Source: Desulfotomaculum copahuensis (GTDB taxonomy: Bacteria > Bacillota > Desulfotomaculia > Desulfotomaculales > Desulfovirgulaceae). Taken from it: DNA of 33,396 bases. The stretch is from assembly GCF_001655685.1 (NCBI RefSeq), contig NZ_LYVF01000179.1, forward strand, positions 1-33,396, given 5' to 3'. Positions 17,951-26,794 of the stretch are shown here, piece after piece. The position numbers and the translations under genes are program-made. The first letter of the stretch is position 1. Each line of letters starts with the position of its first letter. The notes beneath the pieces were generated by a model, which made no database searches, had not been told where the DNA came from, and saw only the letters and a program-made list of their open reading frames with translations.

Positions 17951-18073
17951 ACGAAAGAACCGTCACTGCGCCTCCTGTGAAAGAGAACAGAAGCAACGGA
18001 ACCGCCCCACACCACAGACTATTTCGTTGACGGCGTTCCAGTGTGAAAGAGAACAGAGCAACGGAACCGCCCC
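17951..18073. repeat. Two near-identical 32-nt repeats plus a degenerate copy
   Basis: GTGAAAGAGAACAG followed by AGCAACGGAACCGCCCC occurs at 17977-18008 and again, one base shorter, at 18043-18073; a degenerate copy lies near 17951-17970. Read on the other strand the units end in GGGGCGGTT, like the repeats in the purD-purH gap. The rest of the gap 17776-18098 shows no gene. Confidence 0.7.
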
Positions 18074-18098
18074 CGCGCCCCACCCGGTATAACAGCCG

Positions 18099-18794
18099 TT
18101 ACACCGGCGGATTGATGGTCAGCGGCCGGTCAAAATCCCACAACTTCAGCGTCACGCTAAGGCCGGGCTTGCCTCCCGGCCCCCGTGCGTCCAGAACGGC
18201 CCGGCGGATGAAGTAGCTTCCCGGCTCAACCCAGAGCTTGCAGTTGTAGGTGGTGTAGCGCAGGTCGAAAAAAGGGTTTTTCAGCAGCGGCTGGCATTCC
18301 AGCACCAGCATGTTTCCTTCCGGCAGTTTTTCCCGGCCGCGGTAATGCACCACCGGCACGTCTTTGAAATTGAAAAAGGAAAGCGGCTTGAACTCGGTGA
18401 TGAACAGATCGGACTGGGCCAGCTTGTTTCCTTCCAGGGTAAGCCACTTTTTCGTCCAGATGTCGCGCATGTAGGTGGTTTCGCCAATCTGGACAAACTC
18501 CACCGGACTGTTGTACATGGTGCCCTTGATGTGTATCCGGCCGGGAGCCGCCACTTCCCCCGCCACCTGGCTGAGCAGTGCGCCGTCGCCCGTGCGGGCC
18601 TCCACCTGGTAGCGGAAGGAACGGCTGGCGGCGGTTTTCTGCAGGGAATCGGCCAGCACCTGTTCGGGAATGATTTTGGGTTCCGGCGAAAAAAGCCGGG
18701 CGGCTCCCCAGACCAGTAAAATGAGCAAAAGAAGGCCCAGCAAACCCAGCACCAGGTTGCGTTTGCGCAAAATCAGCCAGCGCGGCCCGATCAT
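18099..18794 (-). CDS. Membrane-anchored extracytoplasmic protein, function unknown
   Basis: I do not recognise a named family. The 231-residue protein has a short basic N-terminus, one transmembrane segment (about residues 14-35, LVLGLLGLLLLILLVWGAA) and a beta-rich outer domain. That domain contains SFRYQVEARTGDG, a VAAPGRIHIKGTMYN segment and WTKKWLTLEG. This pattern of an anchored domain scoring sheet after sheet recalls LolA/LppX-like or outer-leaflet lipid-carrier folds, but that is only a resemblance. The ATG at 18794 follows GGGGGTGG; a GTG three codons upstream overlaps it. It is transcribed away from mazG and shows no link to purine metabolism. Confidence 0.75.
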   Translation of the reverse strand: MIGPRWLILRKRNLVLGLLGLLLLILLVWGAARLFSPEPKIIPEQVLADSLQKTAASRSFRYQVEARTGDGALLSQVAGEVAAPGRIHIKGTMYNSPVEFVQIGETTYMRDIWTKKWLTLEGNKLAQSDLFITEFKPLSFFNFKDVPVVHYRGREKLPEGNMLVLECQPLLKNPFFDLRYTTYNCKLWVEPGSYFIRRAVLDARGPGGKPGLSVTLKLWDFDRPLTINPPV

Positions 18795-18824
18795 GTCTAC
18801 CACCCCCGACGTCTTGCTTTCATA

Positions 18825-18830
18825 ATTATA
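18825..18830 (-). promoter_or_regulatory. Putative -10 of the membrane-anchored protein gene
   Basis: A perfect TATAAT on the minus strand 30 nt before the ATG. The -35 at 17 bp is TCATAT, a poor match. Confidence 0.45.
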
Positions 18831-18885
18831 CTGGCCGGGGCAGGAAAATATGACCTCTGGTAGAAAACAATGGTGAACCAGCCTC

Positions 18886-18930
18886 CGCTACTCAAAAAGG
18901 ATACCAGCCCGGTATCCTTTTTGAGTAGCG
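18886..18930. repeat. Perfect 20-bp inverted repeat (5-nt loop)
   Basis: The arms 18886-18905 and 18911-18930 pair without a mismatch. The inner part reads AAAAAGGATACC-AGCCC-GGTATCCTTTTT, so it could end transcription in both directions. It sits between two divergent genes, where no known transcript needs ending. Confidence 0.8.
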
Positions 18931-19062
18931 AATTCAGTTTGGGTTGTGTTCAAAAAAAATGGCCGTTAGCGGTCCAGATTGTTTTTGCGCGGGTTTGAAC
19001 AATGATTTTCCCTTCGCCGTGAATTGGCGGAAATCGCCCGGCCCTTGATTCCACCGGATATC

Positions 19063-19091
19063 TTGTTAAACTGATAGTTTGCAGGTATAAT
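19063..19091 (+). promoter_or_regulatory. Sigma-A promoter of mazG
   Basis: TTGTTA (19063-19068), 17 bp, then a perfect TATAAT (19086-19091). The leader of about 150 nt to mazG is very GC-rich with several hairpins such as CGGCC-TTC-GGCCG. I recognise no riboswitch in it. Confidence 0.78.
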
Positions 19092-19248
19092 GGGCAAAGA
19101 CGGCATAACAAAAGTTTTTGAAAATACCCGCAACGGCCCGGGCAAAGGGGCCACGGGCCGAAAGGACCGCCGGCGGCCCGGTACCGGCCGGAGGCGGCGT
19201 GCACCGGCCTTCGGCCGCTACCGGCGAGGGTTGTGAGGAGATGCAACA

Positions 19249-19569
19249 ATGCAGGTTAAAGACATGCAGCGGGAAGTGGACGCCTGGATCGGCCGGTTCG
19301 AAGAGGGATACTGGCATCCATTGTCCATGCTGGCCAGACTGACCGAAGAAGTGGGCGAACTGGCCCGGGAGGTGAATCACCTCTACGGCCAGAAGCCGAA
19401 AAAGCCCGGCGAGCCCCCGGGGGACGTAGCCCTGGAACTGGCGGATGTCCTGTTCATTATCGTCTGCTACGCCAATTCCCTGGGCATCGACCTGGAGGAA
19501 GCCTTTCATCGCATGATGGAAAAATACCGGCAGCGGGACAGCCACCGCTGGACGCCCAAAAAAACCTAG
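19249..19569 (+). CDS. mazG: MazG-type nucleotide pyrophosphohydrolase
   Basis: A small all-helical enzyme of the MazG/MazG-like superfamily that hydrolyses NTPs or dNTPs to NMP and pyrophosphate. The metal-binding motif is complete: E33, E34 and E37 in LTEEVGELA, then E63 and D66 in ELADVLF. At 106 residues it is the single-domain, short type (like B. subtilis YpjD) rather than the long duplicated MazG. GAGGAG lies 8 nt before the ATG. Role probably nucleotide-pool cleaning; the substrate cannot be told from sequence. Confidence 0.9.
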   Translation: MQVKDMQREVDAWIGRFEEGYWHPLSMLARLTEEVGELAREVNHLYGQKPKKPGEPPGDVALELADVLFIIVCYANSLGIDLEEAFHRMMEKYRQRDSHRWTPKKT

Positions 19570-19795
19570 GCCGGGCCGCGCCGGAAACCGTCCCGGCCGC
19601 CCGAAGACATGCGGTTGGCCGGCCGGAAAAAGCGGCGTAAATACCGGGGGCGGCCGGCCGGCGGGGCACCTTCCCATCCGGCAAAGCCGGAACATTCGAG
19701 ATTTTTTTGTTGCGGCCGCTGTATCAAAAGCGCCAAGACTGATCCCGTCCGTCTTGACGGGCGGAAAATATTCGAACCTGGATAAAGGAGTGCGC

Positions 19796-21547
19796 GTGCC
19801 GATGGCCAAAATTTTCCCCTTTCGCGGGCTGCGCTACACCCCGGCCGCCGGACTGCTGCGTGATCTGGTCACGCCCCCTTATGACGTGATCGACGCCGCG
19901 GCACAGGAGAAATACTACCGGCGCCACCTGTACAACATCATCCGGCTGGAATACGGCAGGACCGGTCCGGAGGATACACAGACAAACAACCGCTATACCC
20001 GGGCGGCGGCCGACTTTGCCGCCTGGCAGGAAAAAGGCGTGCTGGCGCCGGAGGCCGTGCCGGCACTCTACCGTTACGAGCAGGAGTTCACCGTGGCCGG
20101 CCACACCCGGGTGCGCGGCGGCATGATCTGCGCCGTCCGGCTGGAGCCGTACGAAAACGGCGTGATCCTGCCGCACGAGGAAACCCTGCCCAAGCACAAG
20201 GCCGACCGCCTGGCGCTGATGCAGGCCTGCGCGGCCAATTTCAGCCCCATCTTCGGCCTGTACGCAGACCCGGAAATGAATGTGGAAGCCATGCTGCGCC
20301 GGGCGGCCTGCCGGGAGCCGGACGAAGACGGCGTGCAGCGGGCGCATAACGAAGGACGCGCCGCCCGCGAAGCGGAACGCGCCGGGCGCGCCGCCGGGCT
20401 GTGGCCGTCCTCCGTGGGCGGCGCCGCACCCGGAACGGCGTGCAGCGGGCGCGCCGGCGGCGGGCTGCCGGTATCCGGCGGCGGGCACGCCACACCGGGT
20501 AAGACCGGCGTCCATGTTCCCCTCCGGTCCGCCTGCCGCGCAGCGGACCTGGAATTCACCGATGAAAACGAAATAACCCACCGCCTGTGGGTGGTGGCCG
20601 GACAGGATGCAATCAAAAAAATACAAAACGCCATGGACGGAAGGCGCATTTTCATCGCCGACGGCCACCACCGCTATGAAACGGCGCTGCAGTACAGCCG
20701 CCTGTGCCGGCAGGCCGCCGGCGACCCGCCCGGCGATCTGCCTACCGATTATGTGATGATGACCCTGGTCAACCTCTACGACCCGGGCCTGGTGGTGCTG
20801 CCCACCCACCGGCTGGTACGCAACGTGGCGGATCTGGACGTGGACCGGCTGCTCCGGGAACTGGGCGCACTGTTCACTGTGGATGAATATCCGCTGGATG
20901 CGGCCTACCGCAACTTTCCGCAGTTCCTGGCCCGCCTGGCGGAAAAAGCCGGCCTGGCGGGGAATACCCGGGCGGCGGCGCATGGGGACGGCGCCCGCGA
21001 ACACGGCGCCGGACGGATGGATTTCCCGGCCGGCGGCGGTACGGCGGCAGGCCGTTCCGGCAACCTTCCCGGCGCGGACTTTCAACCGGATCCGTCCCAT
21101 TTCCGCGGCCCGGCCGGACCGGCAGCCGTCCCGGTCAGGAACGCCCCGCCGCCCCACCGGCACGTTTTCGGGCTCTACTGCGGCCGCGGGCGCCTTTACA
21201 CCCTGGCGCTGCAGGATGAAAGCGCCCTGCCCGGTTTAATGCCGCCGGAACACTCCCCGGCCTGGCAGGGGCTGGACGTGGCGGTGCTGCACCAGCTGAT
21301 CCTGGAAAACCTGCTCGGCATCGGCGGCCGGGAACGGGCCGGGGAAAGCCACCTCACCTACACCCGGGAAGAAACCGGGGCGCTGGACGCCGTGGATAAC
21401 GGGGAATACCAGCTGGCCTTCTTCCTCAACCCGACGCTGGTGGAAGAAGTCACCGCCGTAGCCGGCAACGGGGAAAAAATGCCCCAGAAGTCCACCTTCT
21501 TTTACCCCAAGCTGATCACCGGCCTGGTGATCAACAAATTGTCCTGA
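19796..21547 (+). CDS. DUF1015 family protein with two low-complexity inserts
   Basis: A conserved protein of unknown function (DUF1015). The start MAKIFPFRGLRYTP, the VTPPYDVID segment and the hallmark ADGHHRYETAL identify the family, as do LPTHRLVRN and the end MPQKSTFFYPKLITGLV. I chose the GTG at 19796 with AAAGGAG 5 nt before; an ATG two codons later is possible. With 583 residues it is much longer than the usual 400-450. The excess is two A/G/R/P-rich segments, about residues 185-255 and 400-465, which break the family pattern and look like spacer DNA read in frame. It follows mazG and ends at a strong terminator. Confidence 0.88.
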   Translation: MPMAKIFPFRGLRYTPAAGLLRDLVTPPYDVIDAAAQEKYYRRHLYNIIRLEYGRTGPEDTQTNNRYTRAAADFAAWQEKGVLAPEAVPALYRYEQEFTVAGHTRVRGGMICAVRLEPYENGVILPHEETLPKHKADRLALMQACAANFSPIFGLYADPEMNVEAMLRRAACREPDEDGVQRAHNEGRAAREAERAGRAAGLWPSSVGGAAPGTACSGRAGGGLPVSGGGHATPGKTGVHVPLRSACRAADLEFTDENEITHRLWVVAGQDAIKKIQNAMDGRRIFIADGHHRYETALQYSRLCRQAAGDPPGDLPTDYVMMTLVNLYDPGLVVLPTHRLVRNVADLDVDRLLRELGALFTVDEYPLDAAYRNFPQFLARLAEKAGLAGNTRAAAHGDGAREHGAGRMDFPAGGGTAAGRSGNLPGADFQPDPSHFRGPAGPAAVPVRNAPPPHRHVFGLYCGRGRLYTLALQDESALPGLMPPEHSPAWQGLDVAVLHQLILENLLGIGGRERAGESHLTYTREETGALDAVDNGEYQLAFFLNPTLVEEVTAVAGNGEKMPQKSTFFYPKLITGLVINKLS

Positions 21548-21565
21548 TCCAGGCCGGAAAAAGGG

Positions 21566-21610
21566 GCCGCCCGGTGGCCAAAAAGCTGAGCCACCGGGCG
21601 GCTTCTTTTG
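21566..21610 (+). terminator. Intrinsic terminator after the DUF1015 gene
   Basis: A perfect 13-bp stem GCCGCCCGGTGGC/GCCACCGGGCGGC with an 11-nt loop is followed by TTCTTTTG, 19 nt after the stop codon. Confidence 0.92.
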
Positions 21611-21750
21611 CGTCCCGCCGCCGGTGAGGCTGCAGGCGGCATGGGGGTTGTCCTGAAAAACGGCCCGAAAAAGGTTCCTGTGTATGCAGGCATTCGGAGC
21701 GGACCTTTTCCGGGCGCCGGCACGGGCTTTGCTTTGAAAGGAAAGCATGC

Positions 21751-21882
21751 GCGGCGCCGGTACAGCAACCGGCGCCGCAATACATAAAAGTTTTCGCTTT
21801 TTTTCCTGCGGGAGAACAGCGGCTGCGCCGGAACGGCTTGATTCAAGCTGCAGTGCCGGCAAGTTTCACCTTGTTCTCCCGC
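21751..21882. other. Structured intergenic region after the SLH gene
   Basis: Two strong structures lie here. A perfect 10-bp hairpin is GCGGCGCCGG/CCGGCGCCGC at 21751-21778. A long-range 11-bp pair, GCGGGAGAACA (21808-21818) with TGTTCTCCCGC (21872-21882), encloses 53 nt with an inner GCTTGA/TCAAGC hairpin. It could be the 3' end structure of the SLH transcript, but there is no T tract on that strand. The rest of 21611-21891 shows no gene. Confidence 0.5.
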
Positions 21883-21891
21883 CGCACCGGG

Positions 21892-23295
21892 CTAGTGCTG
21901 CCGGGCTGTACTCAACACTTTGATTTGGAGCGGGATTTCATCATCGATCCCCTTCGGATCGGGGTCCAGGTAGGTGACCTGGACCTGGTCGCCCGGATTC
22001 ACCCCGCCGGTGCGCACGCCGTCCTTGTCCACCAGGCGCGCGTAATCATAGTGGTTGAACCAGGCCGGCCGGCCGGCGGAAGCCTTGACCCCCTGCAGGT
22101 ACAGCCGCCCGTTAATGATGCTGCCCACTGTGCCGCCGGCTGTTTTGGTTTCCAGCAGGTCGACTTTGACCACCTTTTCCCCGGACAGGTAGACATTGAC
22201 AAAGTCCCCTTCCCGGAGCGACTTGAAGCCCTGGCGGACGTTCCGGCCTTCCACCACCGCGCCGCTGGAAAGATGCAGGATATGATCCACGCAGTTCAAA
22301 TCGTTCACCACCAGCAGGTTGTCCTTGCCCAGATCCACCGACTTGACCGAGGCCCGGTACCAGCTGTCCGGCGCCGGATTGCTCCGGGCCTGTAAAATAT
22401 TGATGAACGCCGGCTGCCGGCTGCCGTTCAGCACCACCTCCACCTGGTGGTTTAAAGCGCCCGCCGCCGCACTGACCTTGCCGTCCGCAAAAAACTGCGC
22501 CCCGTCGGGCAGCTGGAATTTCTGCACGCCGGTGAGCGAGGTCAGCTCCATCTCCTGCCGGCCGTGACCGGAGGTCAGACGGGAGACCCAGCCCGTCAGC
22601 AGCCGGCCGGGCGGCACCTTCACCCAGCCCAGATCAAGCAGGGTGGACAGGGCGGCGGCCATCTCCGCGCGGGTGAGCGGCTGATTGGGCCGGAAAGTAT
22701 CGCCGGGGTAGCCGGTCATCACCCCGGCCGCCGCCGCGGCCTGAATATCCGCACGGTATGCGGCGGGGGCCTGCTCCAGATCCTTGAACGCCGGCCAGGC
22801 CGGAGCCGTGCCGGCGCCCGGCGGCGGGGCGGCCACACCCGGCCGGGGCAGGTAAAATGCGCGCGTCAAAATGGCGGCCAACTGCGCCCGGGTGATCGGC
22901 TTGTCCGGAGAAAAGGCGTTTAAGAGATCAGCGGGAATGAACTGCTTTTCCGCCGCCAGGTTGAAATCATACTGCCCCCAGGGCACCTTGGGCCATTGGC
23001 CGCCGCCCCCCGCGGCGCCGGTCCGCGGCGGCGGCCCGGTTTTGAAATCCCCGGCGCGCACGATCAGCACCACCGCTTCCAGCTGCGTAACCGGATTTTC
23101 CGGCCGGAAAGTGCCATCGGGGAAGCCGCGGAAAATGTTCAGCGCCGCCAGGCGCACGATCTGGCTTTGCGCCCAGTAGCCGTTGATGTCCGTAAAATGA
23201 CCGGGCGGCGGGCCGGGCTGGGCAAAGGCGGCAGGCGCGGCCAAAAACACGAAGGCGAGACAAAAAACAACAAAATGATACAACAACCTTTTCAT
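21892..23295 (-). CDS. SLH-domain surface protein
   Basis: A secreted protein of 467 residues held on the cell wall by S-layer homology domains. Residues 1-25 are a signal peptide with a likely cut at AFA-Q. Three SLH units follow: HFTDINGYWAQSQIVRLAALNI..FRGFPDGTFRPENPVT (about 32-82), a weaker middle one near 100-150, and FKDLEQAPAAYRADIQAA..GYPGDTFRPNQPLTRAEMA (about 165-225). The C-terminal half is beta-rich and matches no family I know. I chose the ATG at 23295 because the signal peptide starts there; upstream codons look non-coding. It follows the propeller gene on the same strand. Confidence 0.88.
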   Translation of the reverse strand: MKRLLYHFVVFCLAFVFLAAPAAFAQPGPPPGHFTDINGYWAQSQIVRLAALNIFRGFPDGTFRPENPVTQLEAVVLIVRAGDFKTGPPPRTGAAGGGGQWPKVPWGQYDFNLAAEKQFIPADLLNAFSPDKPITRAQLAAILTRAFYLPRPGVAAPPPGAGTAPAWPAFKDLEQAPAAYRADIQAAAAAGVMTGYPGDTFRPNQPLTRAEMAAALSTLLDLGWVKVPPGRLLTGWVSRLTSGHGRQEMELTSLTGVQKFQLPDGAQFFADGKVSAAAGALNHQVEVVLNGSRQPAFINILQARSNPAPDSWYRASVKSVDLGKDNLLVVNDLNCVDHILHLSSGAVVEGRNVRQGFKSLREGDFVNVYLSGEKVVKVDLLETKTAGGTVGSIINGRLYLQGVKASAGRPAWFNHYDYARLVDKDGVRTGGVNPGDQVQVTYLDPDPKGIDDEIPLQIKVLSTARQH

Positions 23296-23574
23296 TTGCC
23301 ATACTTCCCCTCCCGGCCTTTGGACGGCCGCAACAACGTACCGCTTACCCGTGCCGTGCACCATTTCCCGTGGCGAATGCCGCTTCAGGCAGGGGCATGA
23401 GTGCCGGTTTGTACGGTATGCGGACGGCTCATTTTGCCGGCACACCTGCGTCGCGCCGGGCGCGACGAAGGCTTTGCCCGGACTCGCGACACCCGGGCCG
23501 GGCTGTTTTTGGGGGCCGGCCGTCCGGTGCGGACACGGCTTGCCCGGGCCCGCGCCGGACGCAGCGCTTATTTC

Positions 23575-24744
23575 TCAGGCCGGCGCCAGCTTGTACAGGC
23601 TTCCCCGGTCCGTAATCACATAGAGATACCCGTCCGCGCCCACCAGCGGCCGCCGTGAAACAGCGCCGTCCAGTTTCCGCTCCCAGGCCGTTTTTCCGGA
23701 CGCGTCCAGGGCAAATACATAACCGTCCCGGCTGCCCACATAAACAAGATTGTGCGTGTCGTCCACCACCGGTTCGGAGGTTATGTTCAGCAGCTGCAGA
23801 TCCCACTTTTCCGTGCCGTCCCGGGCGTCCAGGGCGTAAAGCCGCTTGCTGTCGCAGACATAAAGCACACCGGCGGCGGAAAGCGCCGGAGTGGTCAGAT
23901 CGTCGTAGTTCACCCGGAAGCTCCATTCCGGCTGGCCGTCGCCGGCCGGATCGAAAGCATAGACGGTGCTTTTCTGGATCCGGCCGGGCTGCGCCGGATT
24001 GACGGTGACGTACAGGCGCCCGTCGCCGCCGGCGAACAGATGGGCGCTCTTCACGTCGCCCAGCGGGCGTGTCCAGCGGATGTTGCCGGCGGCATCGATT
24101 GCCGCCAGCGTATAATTGTCCCCCCGCCGGCCGTAGATCACATAAACCCCGCCGCTGTCACCGGCGCAGTCGAGAATCTCCTGGCCGCTGAGCGTTTTGG
24201 TGGTGTAACCGCCGGCGGCATTCCAGGACAGCAGCGCCCACTTGTAACGGCCGGCCACATTCAGCGCGTACAGGGCGTCGGGCAGGGGCAGGTAGAGCAA
24301 ACCGTCGCCCGGCCCGCCGCAGAGCAGCGCCGCGGTATTGCCGCCGCCGGCCCCTTGGTACACCTGAAAACTCCAGCCGGCCGCGCCGCTGGTTTTAATC
24401 TCCTGCACCGCGGCGTTTCCGGACATGAAAATGGAGCCGGCCGGACCGAACACCGGCCGCCCCGTTTGGTTGCCCACCGCCAGCGGGGCTTCCCAAACCG
24501 GACGCCCGTCCGTATTCACCGCGGTCAGCTTGTTCCCCTCCGGCAGATACAAAAGGCCGTTCGTCCCCATCAGCATGTCCGCCGACGGACGGCCCAACCC
24601 CGCCAACTGCCAGAGCAGCCGCACCGGTTGGCCGGCCTGGCCGGCGGCCGGAAAGCCGGTCAAGCGCCCCGGGGCCGCCCCGGCGGGCACGGCGAAAAGC
24701 AGCGCCAGGGAAAAACAGAGCAGCAAAATAGCGGCCTTACGCAC
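23575..24744 (-). CDS. Secreted PQQ-repeat beta-propeller protein
   Basis: From the GTG at 24744 (CAGGTG 8 nt before) the protein has 389 residues. A signal peptide (about 1-23, ILLLCFSLALLFAVPAGA) is followed by repeated blades of the PQQ/WD type, seen as NGLLYLPEGNKLTAVNTDGRPVWEAPL, LYALDARDGTEKWDLQLL and VYVGSRDGYVFALDASGKTAWERKL. Such propellers are scaffolds for surface or outer-membrane assembly; catalytic PQQ-binding residues are not evident. It lies 279 nt upstream of the SLH gene, so a joint surface role is likely. The longer open frame to 24912 lacks coding character. Confidence 0.87.
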   Translation of the reverse strand: MRKAAILLLCFSLALLFAVPAGAAPGRLTGFPAAGQAGQPVRLLWQLAGLGRPSADMLMGTNGLLYLPEGNKLTAVNTDGRPVWEAPLAVGNQTGRPVFGPAGSIFMSGNAAVQEIKTSGAAGWSFQVYQGAGGGNTAALLCGGPGDGLLYLPLPDALYALNVAGRYKWALLSWNAAGGYTTKTLSGQEILDCAGDSGGVYVIYGRRGDNYTLAAIDAAGNIRWTRPLGDVKSAHLFAGGDGRLYVTVNPAQPGRIQKSTVYAFDPAGDGQPEWSFRVNYDDLTTPALSAAGVLYVCDSKRLYALDARDGTEKWDLQLLNITSEPVVDDTHNLVYVGSRDGYVFALDASGKTAWERKLDGAVSRRPLVGADGYLYVITDRGSLYKLAPA

Positions 24745-25089
24745 TGTAAAAACACCTGCCTTGAAAAAGCAATCATGCCGCCGTCTTATGCCGCCGGTCC
24801 TAACGCCCGGTGTCCGGCAGCCGGCCGGGGAAAAGCTCCGCACCCCTTCATGCCGGTGTCCGCCGCGTCCACAGCGGAACACTGCGCGGTTATTCCCCCG
24901 CCCCGCCGGCACCCGGCGGCATGAGCTTCAAACCGGCCGACGGCTTTGACCCACTCTTTTTATTATATTCGGCTGCAGCGGACGGAACTGAAGAGGCGCC
25001 GCTATACAGGCCGGACAACAAAGGAGCCGGCCGCCCGGGCGGACGGCGGCGGAAGGGCAATGCAGGTGAAAGAGCCTCGCCCGGCACGG
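24745..25089 (-). other. Intergenic region upstream of the propeller gene
   Basis: These 345 nt between the murJ stop and the propeller start contain no gene. A TATAAT on the minus strand (24962-24967) about 220 nt before the propeller gene may be a -10; no clear -35 accompanies it. Confidence 0.4.
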
Positions 25090-26715
25090 TCAGGCCGCTG
25101 TTTTCAGGCGCAGGCGGCGGACGGCCCCCTTGAGCATGTCCAGCAGGTAGTCCAACTCCACCACCCGCAGCAGGCGGCAGGCCGGGGCAAAGATCAGCAG
25201 GCCGGCCGCCGTTAAAACACCCAGGCGCAGGCCGGAGTCCAGGAAGCGGGCCAGTCCGCCGGCACCGGCCGCGCCGCGAACCAGGCCGCTAACCGCCGTC
25301 CAAACCGGCGTGTTCAATGCATAAGTGTTCAGCCACCAAAGGGCCGCCCCCATAACCAGGGAGGCCAGGGTGATACGGGCGCATTCCGCCAGCAGTGCCC
25401 GGCCGCCGATGTGTCCCAGGCGCCGGCGCAGGAAGACCAACAGCAAAATGGTGCAAACCGCCGCGGCCGCGGAGGTGGACAGGGCCAACCCGGCCAGGGC
25501 CAGGTGACGTACCAGCAAAAGGTTCAGGCCGATGTTCACAACCACCCCGGCCGCGCCGGTCCACATCGGCGTGACCGTGTCCTGCAGGGCGTAAAAAGCC
25601 CGGTTCAGGTAATCCCGCCAGCACAGAAACAGCAGTCCGGGGATGAAAAAGCACAGCGCCACGGCGGTCATCTCCGCCGCCCGGGCGTCAAAGGCGCCCC
25701 GTTCGAATAAAAAGCGGATGATGTCGTGGCGCAGCACGATGATGCCCGCCGTCAACGGAATGAGCAGAAAGGCCAGCATGTTCATGCCGTGCTTCAAAGT
25801 GGAGCGAAAGCCGGCCGGGTCGTCCACCGCGGTGTGTTCGGTAAGTGAAGGGTAAAGCACGGTGATCAGCGGTGTGGCCAGCAACCCCTGGGGTATGGTG
25901 ACCACCCGCTGGGCGTAATTCAAGGCGGAGATGCTGCCCACCACCAGCCCCGAGGCCAGGATGCGGTCCACCACCAGATTCAGCTGATTGGCCCCGGTGC
26001 CGACGAGCACCGGTCCGGACAGCAGAAGCATGCGCTTCAAGGCCGGGTGGCGCAGTTTGCAAACCGGCCGGTAGCCGGTGCGGAGCCGGTAGAGCGCCGG
26101 CAGCTGGGTCAAAAACTGGGACAGCGTGGCCAGCACCATGGACCAGGCCACACCGTCGATACTCCGGTGGACGGCGGAAAAAATAATGCCGCCGATCATG
26201 ATCAGGTTGTAGGGAATGCCGATCAAAGCCGGCGCGGTGAAATGCCGGTGGGCGTTGAGCACCCCCTGCGCCCATCCCGCCAGGCCCATGAGCACCACCA
26301 TGGGCAGCATGATGCGCACCAGATGCGCGGTGAGCCTGGCCTCCGCCGGCCCGAAACCGGGAGCCAGCAGGCGCACAATGAAAGGCGCCGCCGGAAAACC
26401 GGCCAGGGCGAACAGCAGCAGGATGCCGGTGACGGCGTGAAAGGTGGTCCAAATCAAATCCGGCAGTTCCGGCCGTTTTTCCGGCTGATGCAGGTATTCG
26501 CTGAAGATCGGAATGGCCACCGTGGTAATGGCGCTGCCCACCATGCCGAACAGCAGCGCGGGAACAATCACGGCCACCAGGTAGGCGTCGGTGGACGCGC
26601 CGGCGCCGAATCCGGACGCCAGGGCGGCCTCCCGTGCGTACCCCATGATCTTGCTGATCAGCAGCGCCACCATGACCACCAGCGCGGCCCGGGCGATCTG
26701 CTTCCGGTCAATCAT
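25090..26715 (-). CDS. murJ: MurJ/MviN-type lipid II flippase
   Basis: A MOP-superfamily membrane protein that flips lipid-linked sugars across the membrane. The 541 residues form about 14 hydrophobic helices. It begins RKQIARAALVVMVALLISKIMGYAREAALASGFGAGASTDAYLVA, the typical MurJ start with the conserved arginine, and contains ERGAFDARAAEMTA. The ATG at 26715 has AAGGGGA in front. Beside a GDP-mannose enzyme and a polyprenyl-phosphate sugar transferase it may serve surface polysaccharide export instead of, or besides, peptidoglycan. The sequence alone does not decide this. The gap to manC is 79 nt. Confidence 0.92.
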   Translation of the reverse strand: MIDRKQIARAALVVMVALLISKIMGYAREAALASGFGAGASTDAYLVAVIVPALLFGMVGSAITTVAIPIFSEYLHQPEKRPELPDLIWTTFHAVTGILLLFALAGFPAAPFIVRLLAPGFGPAEARLTAHLVRIMLPMVVLMGLAGWAQGVLNAHRHFTAPALIGIPYNLIMIGGIIFSAVHRSIDGVAWSMVLATLSQFLTQLPALYRLRTGYRPVCKLRHPALKRMLLLSGPVLVGTGANQLNLVVDRILASGLVVGSISALNYAQRVVTIPQGLLATPLITVLYPSLTEHTAVDDPAGFRSTLKHGMNMLAFLLIPLTAGIIVLRHDIIRFLFERGAFDARAAEMTAVALCFFIPGLLFLCWRDYLNRAFYALQDTVTPMWTGAAGVVVNIGLNLLLVRHLALAGLALSTSAAAAVCTILLLVFLRRRLGHIGGRALLAECARITLASLVMGAALWWLNTYALNTPVWTAVSGLVRGAAGAGGLARFLDSGLRLGVLTAAGLLIFAPACRLLRVVELDYLLDMLKGAVRRLRLKTAA

Positions 26716-26794
26716 TACAAAATCCCCTTCCGCCGCATTGCCATGCCGATCATACCACGGACGGGGAAACTGCCGCAACCGGAACCACTCCTGA

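Noticed and set aside
17820-18083. 87-codon minus-strand frame upstream of the membrane-anchored protein gene
   Set aside because: It is built mainly from the 32-nt repeats, without a ribosome binding site or recognisable domain.
19740-19770. TTGACG before the DUF1015 gene as a -35
   Set aside because: No -10 lies at 16-18 bp; the sequence is part of a CCCGTC/GACGGG hairpin.
23446-23574. Small plus-strand frames between the SLH and propeller genes
   Set aside because: Composition is arginine- and alanine-rich in all frames, no start has a ribosome binding site, and no domain is recognisable.
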